From the NCBI RefSeq assembly GCF_023336505.1, contig NZ_JAMAST010000017.1:1-52959 (forward strand): DNA of 52,959 bases, in the 5' to 3' direction. Both the position numbers and the translations under genes were made by a program. Positions within the stretch are counted from its first letter, which is position 1. Each line of letters starts with the position of its first letter. This DNA comes from Sporolactobacillus mangiferae (GTDB lineage Bacteria > Bacillota > Bacilli > Bacillales > Sporolactobacillaceae). Positions 1 through 8,267 of this stretch are shown here, piece by piece. The notes under the pieces were generated by a model. The model searched no databases. It saw nothing but the letters and a program-made list of their open reading frames with translations, and was not told the DNA's origin.

Positions 1-25
1 ACATAAGAATTGCAAGGAGACGAAA

Positions 26-811
26 ATGAAGCTTATCTCATGGAATGTTAATGGCTTTCGGGCATTGTTGCGAAAAATGGATGTCTATGCCTGGATGCAG
101 AAAAACAATGTGGATGCACTCTGTATTCAAGAGACAAAGATGCATCAGGGCCAGGTTCAATTCGATACGCCAGGTTATTATCAATATTGGAATGATGCTG
201 TGCGTAAAGGATATTCGGGCACGGCCATTTTCACCAAATACAAACCCGTAAATGTGACCTATGGAATGGGTATTGATATGCATGACCAGGAAGGGCGGTT
301 GATTACACTTGAATACGAGCGTTTTTTCCTGCTCGCGGTTTATACACCTAATGCGAAACGTGACCTGACAAGACTTGATTATCGTCTTGAGTGGGGCACA
401 GCATTCAAAAATTATGTGAGACAATTGGATGAAATCAAACCGGTCATTTTTTGTGGAGACCTCAATGTTGCACATACAGAAATTGACTTGACCTATCCTA
501 AGAGCAACAAGGGGAATTCAGGCTTTACCATTGAAGAGAGACAAGATTTTTCATCGTTGCTGGATTGCGGTTTTATTGACAGTTTTCGCGCGCTTTATCC
601 GAATCAAACAGGTGCATATACGTGGTGGTCATTCCAGTTCAATGCACGCCAAAGAAACATTGGCTGGCGTATTGATTATTTCGTAACTTCTGAACGTTTA
701 CGCAACCGGATGATCGACGCGAAAATTCTTTGTGAAGTAGCCGGATCAGATCATTGTCCAATTGAACTTGATTTGAATGATTCTTTTACGACCGACAAAA
801 ATGCTATGTAA
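26..811 (+). CDS. exoA: Exodeoxyribonuclease III (AP endonuclease)
   Basis: Class II apurinic/apyrimidinic endonuclease and 3'-5' exonuclease of base excision repair, cytoplasmic. The 261-residue product has the full exonuclease-endonuclease-phosphatase fold motifs: SWNVNG at 5-10, IQETK with metal-binding Glu36, YTPNA at 106-110, GDLNVAH with Asp145 and Asn147, WRIDY near 214-218, and the catalytic SDHCP at 241-245. Length matches the ExoA/XthA family. An AAGGAG ribosome site lies seven bases before the ATG. It appears monocistronic: a repeat element and a terminator follow. Nothing upstream is visible because the window begins 25 bases before the start. Confidence 0.96.
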   Translation: MKLISWNVNGFRALLRKMDVYAWMQKNNVDALCIQETKMHQGQVQFDTPGYYQYWNDAVRKGYSGTAIFTKYKPVNVTYGMGIDMHDQEGRLITLEYERFFLLAVYTPNAKRDLTRLDYRLEWGTAFKNYVRQLDEIKPVIFCGDLNVAHTEIDLTYPKSNKGNSGFTIEERQDFSSLLDCGFIDSFRALYPNQTGAYTWWSFQFNARQRNIGWRIDYFVTSERLRNRMIDAKILCEVAGSDHCPIELDLNDSFTTDKNAM

Positions 812-882
812 AGAATGCGAATGTTCTCTGCAGTGGGTTCGCTCATTCATGAAAAAATTGACAGTAAAATTCAGTGATTTTA

Positions 883-1033
883 ATTAGAAAACCTGGCTTC
901 GTCAAGCTTCCGGCGAAGGCGAAGCCGCCGTCGCGACGGCCATGGACGGCCTAGTGTCCGATAAGCCGCAGGACGCGGCGTTTTTTCGGACCACTTATAC
1001 TATGTTCCTTAAAATTTATAAACTTTCTTATAG
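883..1033 (-). repeat. Dispersed GC-rich intergenic element A, copy 1
   Basis: A 151-bp block that recurs in opposite orientation at 21921-22071 with high identity, and in shortened form at 38535-38625. Its AT-rich end (CTATAAGAAAGT read on the minus strand) adjoins a GC-rich core with nested inverted repeats, GTCCGA...TCGGAC around GCCGC/GCGGC, and the palindrome GCCGTCGCGACGGC. The other end reads ATTAGAAAAC, an imperfect inverted match of the first. There is no coding potential. It looks like a non-autonomous mobile or REP-like element. Confidence 0.8.
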
Positions 1034-1035
1034 CT

Positions 1036-1076
1036 TAAAAAGAGAAGCGATTCATTTCTGATCGTTTCTCTTTTTT
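1036..1076. terminator. Bidirectional terminator between exoA and the convergent dehydrogenase
   Basis: Stem AGAGAAGCGAT / ATCGTTTCTCT with an eight-base loop, flanked by A-runs on the left and a T-run on the right, so it can end transcription from both exoA and the convergent gene. Confidence 0.75.
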
Positions 1077-1138
1077 GGACGGTAAAAATTTTAAGATGAT
1101 CATATCAGTGCCTGCGCCACAGAGATGGCCGGTTCAGG

Positions 1139-2248
1139 TCACTTTACTGCGTTTTGATTTGCCCACTTTTCAAGTTCGATAATTGCGTCATATACACGAT
1201 CGACCGTACATTGAATTGGGTACTTATGAATCAGTGATGTCGGCTTTAATGCGGAAACGGCAATTTCACGGATTTCCTGCCTGGTTATGTTTCCTAAAGA
1301 CAGATCTTCCAAACTTACGGGCAAATTGAGTGCGCGATAAAAGGGGAGCAGACGTTTCATTTCATCGAATTTTTCTTCGATAACGAGCTCTACCATGATT
1401 CCATATGCAACTTTAATGCCATGCAGCAGATGGTGTGTTTCCTTCCTGATGGTTAACGCATCGTGAATGGCGTGCGCCGCCGTTGCGCGTGCATATTCAT
1501 CGCCGAATCCGCCGACCAGTCCGCTTGCCATAATATTTGTTTCCATCACTTGAATCCAGTCGTCACTCAGCTTTCCTTCCCGCATATCCTGAATCGCTTT
1601 TTCCGCATGCTGAAGCGGAATTTCAAGGCATTGTCTTGCAGCCTCACGTGAAAAATAAAGCGCGATTCCGCTTCGTTCTGCCTGTTGAAGCTGCAGGTCC
1701 GATTCATACCACTTGGCAATCGTATCAGCTACACCGGCAATAAAATAATCAATCGGTGAATCCAGAATCACACGCGGTTCAACCAGTACCAGACTGGTTT
1801 GCGAAGGGAAGATCTCATGCCCGATACATTCGCCGTTGTCTTTGTACATGACGGAAAGACAGGACCAGGCTGCGCAGTTGCTGGCCATTGTGGGCAGAAG
1901 GATGACAGGAACACATCCGGCTTTATATGCAGCCGCCTTGGCGGTATCCATCACTTTTCCGCCGCCGAGCCCAATGATCGCATCAGCGTTTTCGTTCTTC
2001 AGTAATTGAATGACACGATCAATTTCGTTATTCGAGCATTCACCGTTAAATGTGATATCGATGACATGAAAACCGTGCGCAGGCAAATCCGGCAGGTACT
2101 TTTCCGCTTTCCCCAATGATTTGGTGCCATGCAGGAAGAGTACTTTTTTGATAAAACGCGCGTTCAATGCAGATGGTAGTCGATCATAGGCTCCGACTTC
2201 CGAAATATACTCCTGCGGTGCAATTCTTGATATGAGTTGCAGTGCCAT
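1139..2248 (-). CDS. Iron-containing alcohol dehydrogenase family protein (GldA/HcxA-like)
   Basis: NAD(P)-dependent metal dehydrogenase of the group III 'iron' family, resembling glycerol dehydrogenase and the hydroxycarboxylate dehydrogenases HcxA/HcxB. The roughly 369-residue product has the dinucleotide-binding motif GLGGGKVMDTAK near residues 93-104 and metal ligands in the family spacing (Asp175 in GVADTIAKWYE, His259 in HAIHDAL, His276 in HLLHG). Two in-frame ATGs lie six bases apart; AAGGAG is only three bases before the first and nine before the second, so the second (2248) is chosen. It is divergent from a D-2-hydroxyacid dehydrogenase, which suggests handling of hydroxy- or oxo-acids, but the substrate cannot be read from sequence. 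A true glycerol dehydrogenase is the main alternative. Confidence 0.85.
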   Translation of the reverse strand: MALQLISRIAPQEYISEVGAYDRLPSALNARFIKKVLFLHGTKSLGKAEKYLPDLPAHGFHVIDITFNGECSNNEIDRVIQLLKNENADAIIGLGGGKVMDTAKAAAYKAGCVPVILLPTMASNCAAWSCLSVMYKDNGECIGHEIFPSQTSLVLVEPRVILDSPIDYFIAGVADTIAKWYESDLQLQQAERSGIALYFSREAARQCLEIPLQHAEKAIQDMREGKLSDDWIQVMETNIMASGLVGGFGDEYARATAAHAIHDALTIRKETHHLLHGIKVAYGIMVELVIEEKFDEMKRLLPFYRALNLPVSLEDLSLGNITRQEIREIAVSALKPTSLIHKYPIQCTVDRVYDAIIELEKWANQNAVK

Positions 2249-2498
2249 ATGCATTCGCTCCTTAGTGAAATGAAATGAAGCTTTTAATTTTTTCAGTTAG
2301 TGTGTGTGAACTTTATACTAGTCGTTTTTTTATAGCTGTGTCAACGTAAATGAATCGAAAAATGCAGAGTTTTTGTATTGTTTTTTATGCATTTTTAGCA
2401 TGGATGTTATTTCAAAGCCATTTTTATCGCTTCATCGTTTGAATGCTTATATACTTGCTTATAGGCAGAAGTCGAATTCAAAGAATGCAGGTGATCAA

Positions 2499-3461
2499 AT
2501 GAATAAAATCGTATTTGGTTTTAATGAAGAATTTTTTTTGAACGAGCAGGAACTTCATAAATTGGAACAAACGACCATGGGCCAATGCTCTTTTGTGATT
2601 TTACAGAAGGATAAAATTCCAGACGGAGTTTCTATTTCTGACGCAGTTGCATTTGTCGGCGCCCCCTCAGATGAGATGCTGAAAAAGATGCCGTTACTGC
2701 GCTGGCTGCAATTGCCAAGTGCCGGAGCAAATCATTTTGTGAACCATCCTGATCTTGCAAAAAGTGTGGTGCTTACAAATTCAAGCGGCGTGTTTGGTGT
2801 GCAGGGTGCGGAGCATACGTTGGCGCTCATACTGGCGTTGGCCCGGGAAATTCCACTTTATGTGAAGCAGGCACAGCAGCATCTTTGGCAACAAGGGAGC
2901 AAGTGTCTCAGTATTGACGGATCGACAGCCACTATTATTGGCTTTGGAGATATTGGATCGGAAATCGCGCATCGACTTAAAGCATTCGGCACACGGATAT
3001 TTGCAGTAAAAAGAAATGCAGGAAAAGTGCCGCAGGATGCTGACGCAGTGTTTGATCTGGACAACTTTGACCGCGCTTTAAATGAATCGGATATTGTTAT
3101 TAACGTCCTCCCATTAACGAAGGAAACCGACTCAGTCATTAATCGGGAACGTTTCGATTCAATGAAAAGAGGCACGCTGTTCATCAATGTCGGCCGAGGC
3201 CGCACTGTTGATGAAACCGCGCTGATCGAAGCGCTTGAGTCAGGAAACGTTGGCGGTGCAGGACTTGATGTGACTGTTGAAGAACCTTTGCCGGCAGCGA
3301 GTCGTTTATGGGGTTTTTCCAATGTACTCATTACGTCTCACTCACTCGGAGTAGGTCCCGGAAAATATCAAAAAAGAGCTGCTTTGATTGAACGAAACCT
3401 GAAACATTTCATACTTGGCGAAAATCTGGAAAATCGTGTAGATCGCAGCCTGGGCTACTGA
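2499..3461 (+). CDS. D-isomer-specific 2-hydroxyacid dehydrogenase
   Basis: NAD(P)-dependent interconversion of a D-2-hydroxyacid and its 2-oxoacid. The 320-residue product has the Rossmann motif GFGDIG at 148-153 and the catalytic triad of the family: Arg233 in NVGRGR, Glu262 in VEEPLP, His281 in SHSLG. The frame is open 42 codons further upstream, but AGGTG lies just before the ATG at 2499 and the family similarity begins there. It resembles the phosphoglycerate-dehydrogenase-like/glyoxylate reductase branch rather than fermentative D-lactate dehydrogenase; substrate unknown. It is divergent from the dehydrogenase at 1139-2248 across about 250 bp, a likely shared control region. Confidence 0.9.
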   Translation: MNKIVFGFNEEFFLNEQELHKLEQTTMGQCSFVILQKDKIPDGVSISDAVAFVGAPSDEMLKKMPLLRWLQLPSAGANHFVNHPDLAKSVVLTNSSGVFGVQGAEHTLALILALAREIPLYVKQAQQHLWQQGSKCLSIDGSTATIIGFGDIGSEIAHRLKAFGTRIFAVKRNAGKVPQDADAVFDLDNFDRALNESDIVINVLPLTKETDSVINRERFDSMKRGTLFINVGRGRTVDETALIEALESGNVGGAGLDVTVEEPLPAASRLWGFSNVLITSHSLGVGPGKYQKRAALIERNLKHFILGENLENRVDRSLGY

Positions 3462-3609
3462 GTGGCAGAATGACTGATTCATAAATTAATAAAAAAGGCG
3501 ATCACCGATCTTCAATTGCGTTAGCTTTTCATTTGTCAATATTATTCCATCAACCCATTGAAGAACTCTTTTGTCTAAAAGAAAACGACCGGAAAGGAAT
3601 GCTATAGTA

Positions 3610-4032
3610 ATGAGAATCTATCATAAGCGTAATTTTGCAGAGGGCTTATTTTTTGGAGTGCTTTTTCTTAGTTTAATAATAATTACAGTCATCGGACATA
3701 AAGAGCTATCGTTTTCAGAGATTGCTTTAGGGAGTCTTTCTCTTCTTATCTCGATTTCTTTTATCATGCGAAGCTTATCAAAGAAATCGAGCGCGAAAGA
3801 TCTTAGAGATGAAAAAGATGAACGTAATCGACTCATAGAATACAAAGTCGCAATGATTTTTGAAAAAATCGTTTGGAATACTAGTCTAATATTAACAATT
3901 ATTTTTGCTGTGTTATTTGCTGTTACAAAGTACTCATGGCTAATATGGCCGCTGTTAGGCTCAGCGATATTATTCAATGTAGGGTTTGTTATTCTATTAC
4001 TGGGCTCAATCTATTTTGAAAGAAATTCTTAA
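3610..4032 (+). CDS. Small four-helix membrane protein (DUF2178-like)
   Basis: Predicted integral membrane protein of 140 residues with four hydrophobic segments in two pairs, split by a charged loop containing DEKDERNRLIEYKVA. That kind of loop is typical of small predicted membrane proteins of the DUF2178 type, often found beside transcription regulators. A TTG start at 3571 is also possible. The ATG at 3610 is preferred because the protein then begins with a short basic end and GAAAGGA lies upstream, though with long spacing. No regulator gene is adjacent. Function unknown. Confidence 0.6.
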   Translation: MRIYHKRNFAEGLFFGVLFLSLIIITVIGHKELSFSEIALGSLSLLISISFIMRSLSKKSSAKDLRDEKDERNRLIEYKVAMIFEKIVWNTSLILTIIFAVLFAVTKYSWLIWPLLGSAILFNVGFVILLLGSIYFERNS

Positions 4033-4094
4033 ATGTCGTAATTTATTGCCAGTAGTCTTGTCAATGTGACATGAATTAGATAAAGTCATACAAA

Positions 4095-4314
4095 ATGCCA
4101 TATTTAGCCCTGTACCATGCAAAGAAAGCAGTTGAATTGAGTAGTGAGAACGATCCGAATTATGTTGATTACCTTGCTGATCTTTCACATTTAAGGATTG
4201 AGCCAGTTGAACTGGTAACTAATAGAAGATGGCAAAATGATAGCAAAAAAAATATTAGAGATTGATCCTGACAATGCATTTGTCAATTGTGAAATTAAAA
4301 AAGGAAATTTATAA
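4095..4314 (+). pseudogene. Remnant of a tetratricopeptide-repeat protein
   Basis: Two short overlapping frames together read like TPR helices. The first (4095-4265) contains HAKKAVELSSENDPNYVDYL. After a frame change, the second gives MIAKKILEIDPDNAFVNCEI and stops at 4314. The pattern A-x-x-A-x-E-x-x-P-x-N-A is TPR-like. No ribosome site or full-length frame is present, so this is read as a decayed fragment. The rest of the 4033-4580 gap shows no recognisable gene. Confidence 0.4.
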
Positions 4315-4580
4315 TAGTCCACGCATACACCACATCTTTACATTATTATCACCGGATCTGTATTCTTTAGCGCGCTGATTGTGAGAGTAATAGACAATTC
4401 TGGTTCCCGTTGGCGACGTCCTCGTTTCTTTTTTAACTCACTCATTTCCATTTTTTCAAATCGCTGCTGCCAACTTCAGAAGGTCAGTTCACTTTTTGAC
4501 CGTTTTTTTAACACTTTTTTAGTTTCGGTTAATTGAAATAAAGTTGTAATCAAAATTTGTCGGAAATAGGGAGAAACTGT

Positions 4581-4589
4581 TGTTATAAT
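4581..4589 (+). promoter_or_regulatory. Extended -10 promoter for the M23 hydrolase gene
   Basis: TGTTATAAT is a perfect extended -10 (TGnTATAAT). No good -35 lies at normal spacing (TTGTCG is 21 bases away). The start codon is about 105 bases downstream. Confidence 0.45.
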
Positions 4590-4694
4590 AGAGATATAAA
4601 GATTTAACAGATGGGTTGATACATAGTTTATAAGTCCAGTGAAATTTGTGTTGATGATGTGCTGCATCGTCTGCCTGCAAGGAGTTCGGTCGTT

Positions 4695-6035
4695 ATGAAG
4701 TTAAAAATGAACGGAATTGCTGCTGTATGCCTTTCATGCACACTTGCGTGGAGTATAACCGGCATTCCAGTACATGCTGAATCGCAGTCTGAACTGAAGG
4801 CTAAGCTTAATGCGATTCAAAGCCAGAAAAAAGAAAATACAAATCAAATCTCTGAATCTAAGCAAAAGCTGACAGACAATCAAGAGAAGCAAGATACAAT
4901 TGTGAGTAATTTAAAAGAATCGGAGAAGAAAATTACTTCAACGAATCAGAAAATTGAGGACACCTCCAATCGTGTACAGAGAAATCAGAGAGCTATGGCT
5001 GAACTCAAAAGCGAAATCAAAAAAATTGACAAGCGCATACAAAATCGTAATCAATTATTAAAAGGAAGGCTTCGTTCAATATACATAAGCGGGGGCGCAG
5101 TCCGCTACCTTGATGTTTTGTTCGGGTCGAAAAGCTTCGGTAACTTTCTGGATCGATTGCTCGCACTTAAAATGATTACTGATCAGGATAATCGGATTAT
5201 CACTGATCAAAAAAAGGACAAACAGGCTCAGAAAACGAAACAGAAACGGCTCCGCGCAGTCCTTGTACAGACGTCCAACGATTTGCATGAGCTTCAGACA
5301 ATGAAGAATGATCTTGATCAGGAAAAAGCTCATAAGCAGGAATTGCTTGCCGGCCTAAAGGATCAGGCATCGGATATTGAGAAAACGATGATGTCCTCAA
5401 AGGAACAGGCGGGCATTTTAGGAGCGCAGGAATCGGTCATCAAGAAGCAGTTGGCGGATCAGCAGGCTAAAGCACGTGCGGATGCGGCGGCAAAAGCTGA
5501 AGTGGAAAAAAAGAAAGCTGATGAAAAGAAAGCTGCGTCAGCTGATCACAACCGTTCGGTCACAGTTACAAGTACAACGCAGACTTCAGCGGAGACAACT
5601 GATTCGAACAACAGTTCTTCCTCCAGCAGTCAGGGTATGTTCGTGATGCCTGCGGCCGGTTATATTTCTTCAGGGTTTGGCTATCGAACCTTTGATGGAG
5701 AATTTCATCCGGGCATTGATATTGCCAACAGTACGGGCACGCCAATTCACGCGGCTGCGGATGGCATCGTGTTCCGCGCTTATCAATCGTCAAGTTACGG
5801 AAATTGTGTGATGATTTCACATGTGATCAATGGACAGCTATACACAACCGTTTATGCACACTTATCGGCGATCTATGTTTCAGATGGACAGAGTGTGTCT
5901 CAGGGGCAGTCGATTGGTGCGATGGGCAATACAGGCGAATCAAGCGGATCACATCTGCATTTTGAACTATACAAAGGACGTTGGACACCGCCGCCACATA
6001 ACGGTGCGGTCAACCCGCTGAATTTTTTAAATTAA
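4695..6035 (+). CDS. Secreted M23 peptidoglycan hydrolase with PcsB-type coiled coil
   Basis: Cell-wall endopeptidase or hydrolase activator acting outside the membrane. The 446-residue product has a signal peptide (basic MKLKMNG, a hydrophobic core, cleavage after VHA near residue 29). Two long coiled-coil stretches follow (about 30-270) around a short PcsB-like segment, GGAVRYLDVLFGSKSFGNFL. Next come an Ala/Lys-rich helix, a Ser/Thr linker, and a C-terminal LytM domain with zinc ligands HPGID and HLHFE. The start at 4695 is set by AAGGAG ten bases before it, although the frame is open 12 codons upstream. PcsB/EnvC-type proteins are controlled by FtsEX; no ftsEX is nearby. It appears monocistronic. 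Confidence 0.9.
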   Translation: MKLKMNGIAAVCLSCTLAWSITGIPVHAESQSELKAKLNAIQSQKKENTNQISESKQKLTDNQEKQDTIVSNLKESEKKITSTNQKIEDTSNRVQRNQRAMAELKSEIKKIDKRIQNRNQLLKGRLRSIYISGGAVRYLDVLFGSKSFGNFLDRLLALKMITDQDNRIITDQKKDKQAQKTKQKRLRAVLVQTSNDLHELQTMKNDLDQEKAHKQELLAGLKDQASDIEKTMMSSKEQAGILGAQESVIKKQLADQQAKARADAAAKAEVEKKKADEKKAASADHNRSVTVTSTTQTSAETTDSNNSSSSSSQGMFVMPAAGYISSGFGYRTFDGEFHPGIDIANSTGTPIHAAADGIVFRAYQSSSYGNCVMISHVINGQLYTTVYAHLSAIYVSDGQSVSQGQSIGAMGNTGESSGSHLHFELYKGRWTPPPHNGAVNPLNFLN

Positions 6036-6045
6036 TCGTTAACAA

Positions 6046-6210
6046 GAGGTGTCTCAAAAGTCTATTGACAATGGAGGCACCCTTTAAAATGACATACGTT
6101 TTGGATATTAAATGCGCGGGGAGTGGACGTCTGCGGGGAGCGTTTCAGCTGATCGCAGACAAAGGAGACCTCGCAGATTCCAGCTTGCCCGCGGCAAGCG
6201 AGCACTGAAG
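6046..6210 (+). repeat. Dispersed element B, copy 1 (right end missing)
   Basis: Begins GAGGTGTCTCAAAAGTC, as do the copies at 30160 and 45379, and includes a hairpin GGTGTCTC/GAGGCACC followed by CTTT. The interior (CTGCGGGGAGC..., CTTGCCCGCGGCAAGCGAGC) resembles a common GC-rich Bacillales intergenic repeat. The TTTTGGGACAGTCTC-type right end seen in the other copies is missing. Confidence 0.65.
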
Positions 6211-6271
6211 CGATGATGTCAACAAAACAAACAGATCAAAGACTCCGGTAGAAAACTGTGAAAACACGCGA

Positions 6272-6325
6272 TGACCGGTAAATGATGATTAGTGACCGGT
6301 AAATCATGCTGAATGGTCGGTAAAT
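6272..6325. repeat. Three tandem 21-bp repeats
   Basis: TGACCGGTAAAT occurs at 6272 and 6293, and TGGTCGGTAAAT at 6314, exactly 21 bp apart. The period is a multiple of three, but no convincing gene covers it on either strand. It lies in the 518-bp gap before mgsR. Confidence 0.75.
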
Positions 6326-6399
6326 CGCAGTCAAACGGCATCCTGTGAAAGTACGTCCTGTATGCAACGCGAAAGCCACCGCATCGTGCGGAAATAAGG

Positions 6400-6421
6400 A
6401 CCGGGCTATGCCCGGTTTTTC
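6400..6421 (+). terminator. Rho-independent terminator, repeated sequence
   Basis: ACCGGGC-TAT-GCCCGGT followed by a T-run. The same 25 bases including flanks occur at 21892-21916, so this terminator is itself a dispersed sequence. Confidence 0.7.
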
Positions 6422-6553
6422 TTATCAATCAATATAATTTTGGTGCTACGAAAATCAACAGTAAAGATTAACAGTTTGTTTACAAAAATGTTTAAAAAGT
6501 TAGTGTAGCGGGTAGAAGAAAATACACACAATACAGGAACAGGTGGGAGGCTG

Positions 6554-6943
6554 ATGGCTAAAGTAATTTTTTATACCTATCCTAGCTGTACGTCATGCAG
6601 AAAAACCAAAGTCTGGCTGACCGATCACGAAGTTAATTATGAAGAGCGTCATCTTTTTCGCAATCGTCCGAATGCGAATGAATTAATGGAACTGCTTAAA
6701 TTGTCAAAGTCCGGCGTTGAAGAACTGGTTGCAAAGCGAAGCGACACATATAAACGTTTAAAAGTAAATTTGAACGATCTTCCGCTTAGTCAGGCAATTC
6801 AGCTGCTTTCAGATGATCCTAAGCTATTAAAACGTCCAATTATTACGGATGGAAAACATTTGGTTGTTGGTTATCATAAAGAAGATTTACGCCGAATTGC
6901 TTCAGAAAAAGATAAACATAAACAGGAAAGTAAACTTGTATAG
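6554..6943 (+). CDS. mgsR: Spx/MgsR-family redox regulator
   Basis: ArsC-fold protein of the Spx family, which binds RNA polymerase to redirect transcription under stress. The 129-residue product has the redox switch CTSC (Cys12, Cys15) in YPSCTSCRK, and the family segments ELVAKRSDTYKRL and LLKRPIITDGK. Spx itself would fit by sequence. The position directly before comGA matches mgsR (yqgZ) of B. subtilis, modulator of the general stress response, so that name is preferred by synteny. The ribosome site GGTGGGAGG precedes the ATG. Confidence 0.8.
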   Translation: MAKVIFYTYPSCTSCRKTKVWLTDHEVNYEERHLFRNRPNANELMELLKLSKSGVEELVAKRSDTYKRLKVNLNDLPLSQAIQLLSDDPKLLKRPIITDGKHLVVGYHKEDLRRIASEKDKHKQESKLV

Positions 6944-6950
6944 TGCAGTT

Positions 6951-6986
6951 AACAGTCGGAGTCTCTCATAGTGCCGGCTGTTTTAC
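6951..6986 (+). terminator. Terminator after mgsR
   Basis: Stem AACAGTCGG / CCGGCTGTT with a 14-base loop and a short T-run, 8 bases after the mgsR stop. Confidence 0.6.
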
Positions 6987-7148
6987 AGTTGCTTAGTTAA
7001 CGCGGGCATCAAGGTTACAACAAAAAGAAGCCAAAAAATTAATTAATAAAAAAGGAGTTTATTCAAGATATAGAGAATTAATTATTAACCCTGATTTTTG
7101 GAAATAAGCCTGCTTAGCATTCTAATTTAATTTGAAAGCAGGTGACCT

Positions 7149-8267
7149 ATGACCCAACCTTATCAAGACATGACTGAACTCAGAAGGAAGCTGCTTGAAT
7201 ATGCGTGCGGCTTCGGTGCCTCGGACATTCATCTTATTCCGCGTACCCATCACACCCTCGTGGAATTCAGAATCAACGGTTATTTTTATGAGCATGAACT
7301 TCTGCATGCTGAAGTCGCTGACCGGTTGATCGCCAGCTTCAAATTCTCTGCGGGCATGGACATCGGCGAACACCGCCTCCCACAAAACGGTGCGATGCAG
7401 GTACAGATCAAACATCAGTCCTTTGCACTTCGACTGTCCGTATTGCCAACCCCAAATAAAGAAAGCCTGGTTATTCGTATTCTCCCGCAGAAAAATGAAC
7501 TAACGATTGAGAGTTTAACCGTATTTGATGAAGTAAAAAGAGGTTTGTCCTCACTTCTTGCCTATGAAAGCGGGCTGATCTTGATTTCAGGTCCAACCGG
7601 ATCTGGCAAGACAACAACCCTTTACGCGCTCCTCTCCGCATTTCAGAAACGATACCATTCAAGAGTGATTACCATTGAAGATCCAATTGAGAAGAAATAC
7701 GATGCGTTTATCCAAATGGAAGTCAACGAAAAGGCTAATTTCACTTATGCCAGTGGCTTTCGCGCACTGCTTCGTCACGATCCCGATATGATCATGATCG
7801 GTGAGATCCGTGATGAAGAGACCGCAAAAATAGCTGTGCGGGCATCGCTGACAGGCCATCTCGTGCTATCTACGGTTCACGCGTCGAATGCGCCTTTGAC
7901 TGTGCAGCGTATGACGGAATTGGGTATTCCGCGTTTTGATCTTAAAGAAACTCTCGTTGCAGTTATCGCTGAGCGGCTGGTAACTGTTCAATGTCCTGAA
8001 TGTGGTCAGACATGCAGTCCTGATTGTCCGCATCGCCATCATCCAAAGCGAACCGGGGTGTTCGAGATTCTTGCCGGTATGCCACTTTATGATTATCTGT
8101 CAGGTAAGATGCAACGGCCATCCATACCCGCATACAAAACGATTGAAGATTTCCTTGAAGAAGGTGTCGAAGCTGGGTGGATAGCAGAAAAAGCGACGAG
8201 GAGGGCGCCTGAAGATGTTCGAGCGAAAAAACTGGACGAGAAGGGAACAGGCTCATTTTTTAATTAA
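7149..8267 (+). CDS. comGA: Competence traffic ATPase ComGA
   Basis: Secretion ATPase of the type II/IV pilus family that powers assembly of the competence pseudopilus at the inner face of the membrane. The 372-residue product has Walker A GPTGSGKT (148-155), the Asp box around ITIEDPIE, Walker B MIMIGEIRD (214-222), the His box GHLVLSTVHA (236-245) and a C-terminal four-cysteine zinc site (Cys282, 285, 289, 293). It overlaps comGB by 53 bases. The remaining comG genes do not follow, so DNA uptake through this locus alone is doubtful. No clear ComK box (AAAA-N5-TTTT pair) was seen upstream. Confidence 0.95.
   Translation: MTQPYQDMTELRRKLLEYACGFGASDIHLIPRTHHTLVEFRINGYFYEHELLHAEVADRLIASFKFSAGMDIGEHRLPQNGAMQVQIKHQSFALRLSVLPTPNKESLVIRILPQKNELTIESLTVFDEVKRGLSSLLAYESGLILISGPTGSGKTTTLYALLSAFQKRYHSRVITIEDPIEKKYDAFIQMEVNEKANFTYASGFRALLRHDPDMIMIGEIRDEETAKIAVRASLTGHLVLSTVHASNAPLTVQRMTELGIPRFDLKETLVAVIAERLVTVQCPECGQTCSPDCPHRHHPKRTGVFEILAGMPLYDYLSGKMQRPSIPAYKTIEDFLEEGVEAGWIAEKATRRAPEDVRAKKLDEKGTGSFFN

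Noticed and set aside
4541-4565. WalR-type control site upstream of the M23 hydrolase
   Set aside because: TGTAAT and TTGTCG occur near each other but do not fit the TGTWAH-N5-TGTWAH pattern.
6272-6325. CRISPR array
   Set aside because: The repeated unit is 12 bases with 9-base spacers and only three copies; no cas genes nearby.
7000-7148. ComK boxes upstream of comGA
   Set aside because: The region is A/T-rich, but I could not find two AAAA-N5-TTTT units at proper spacing.
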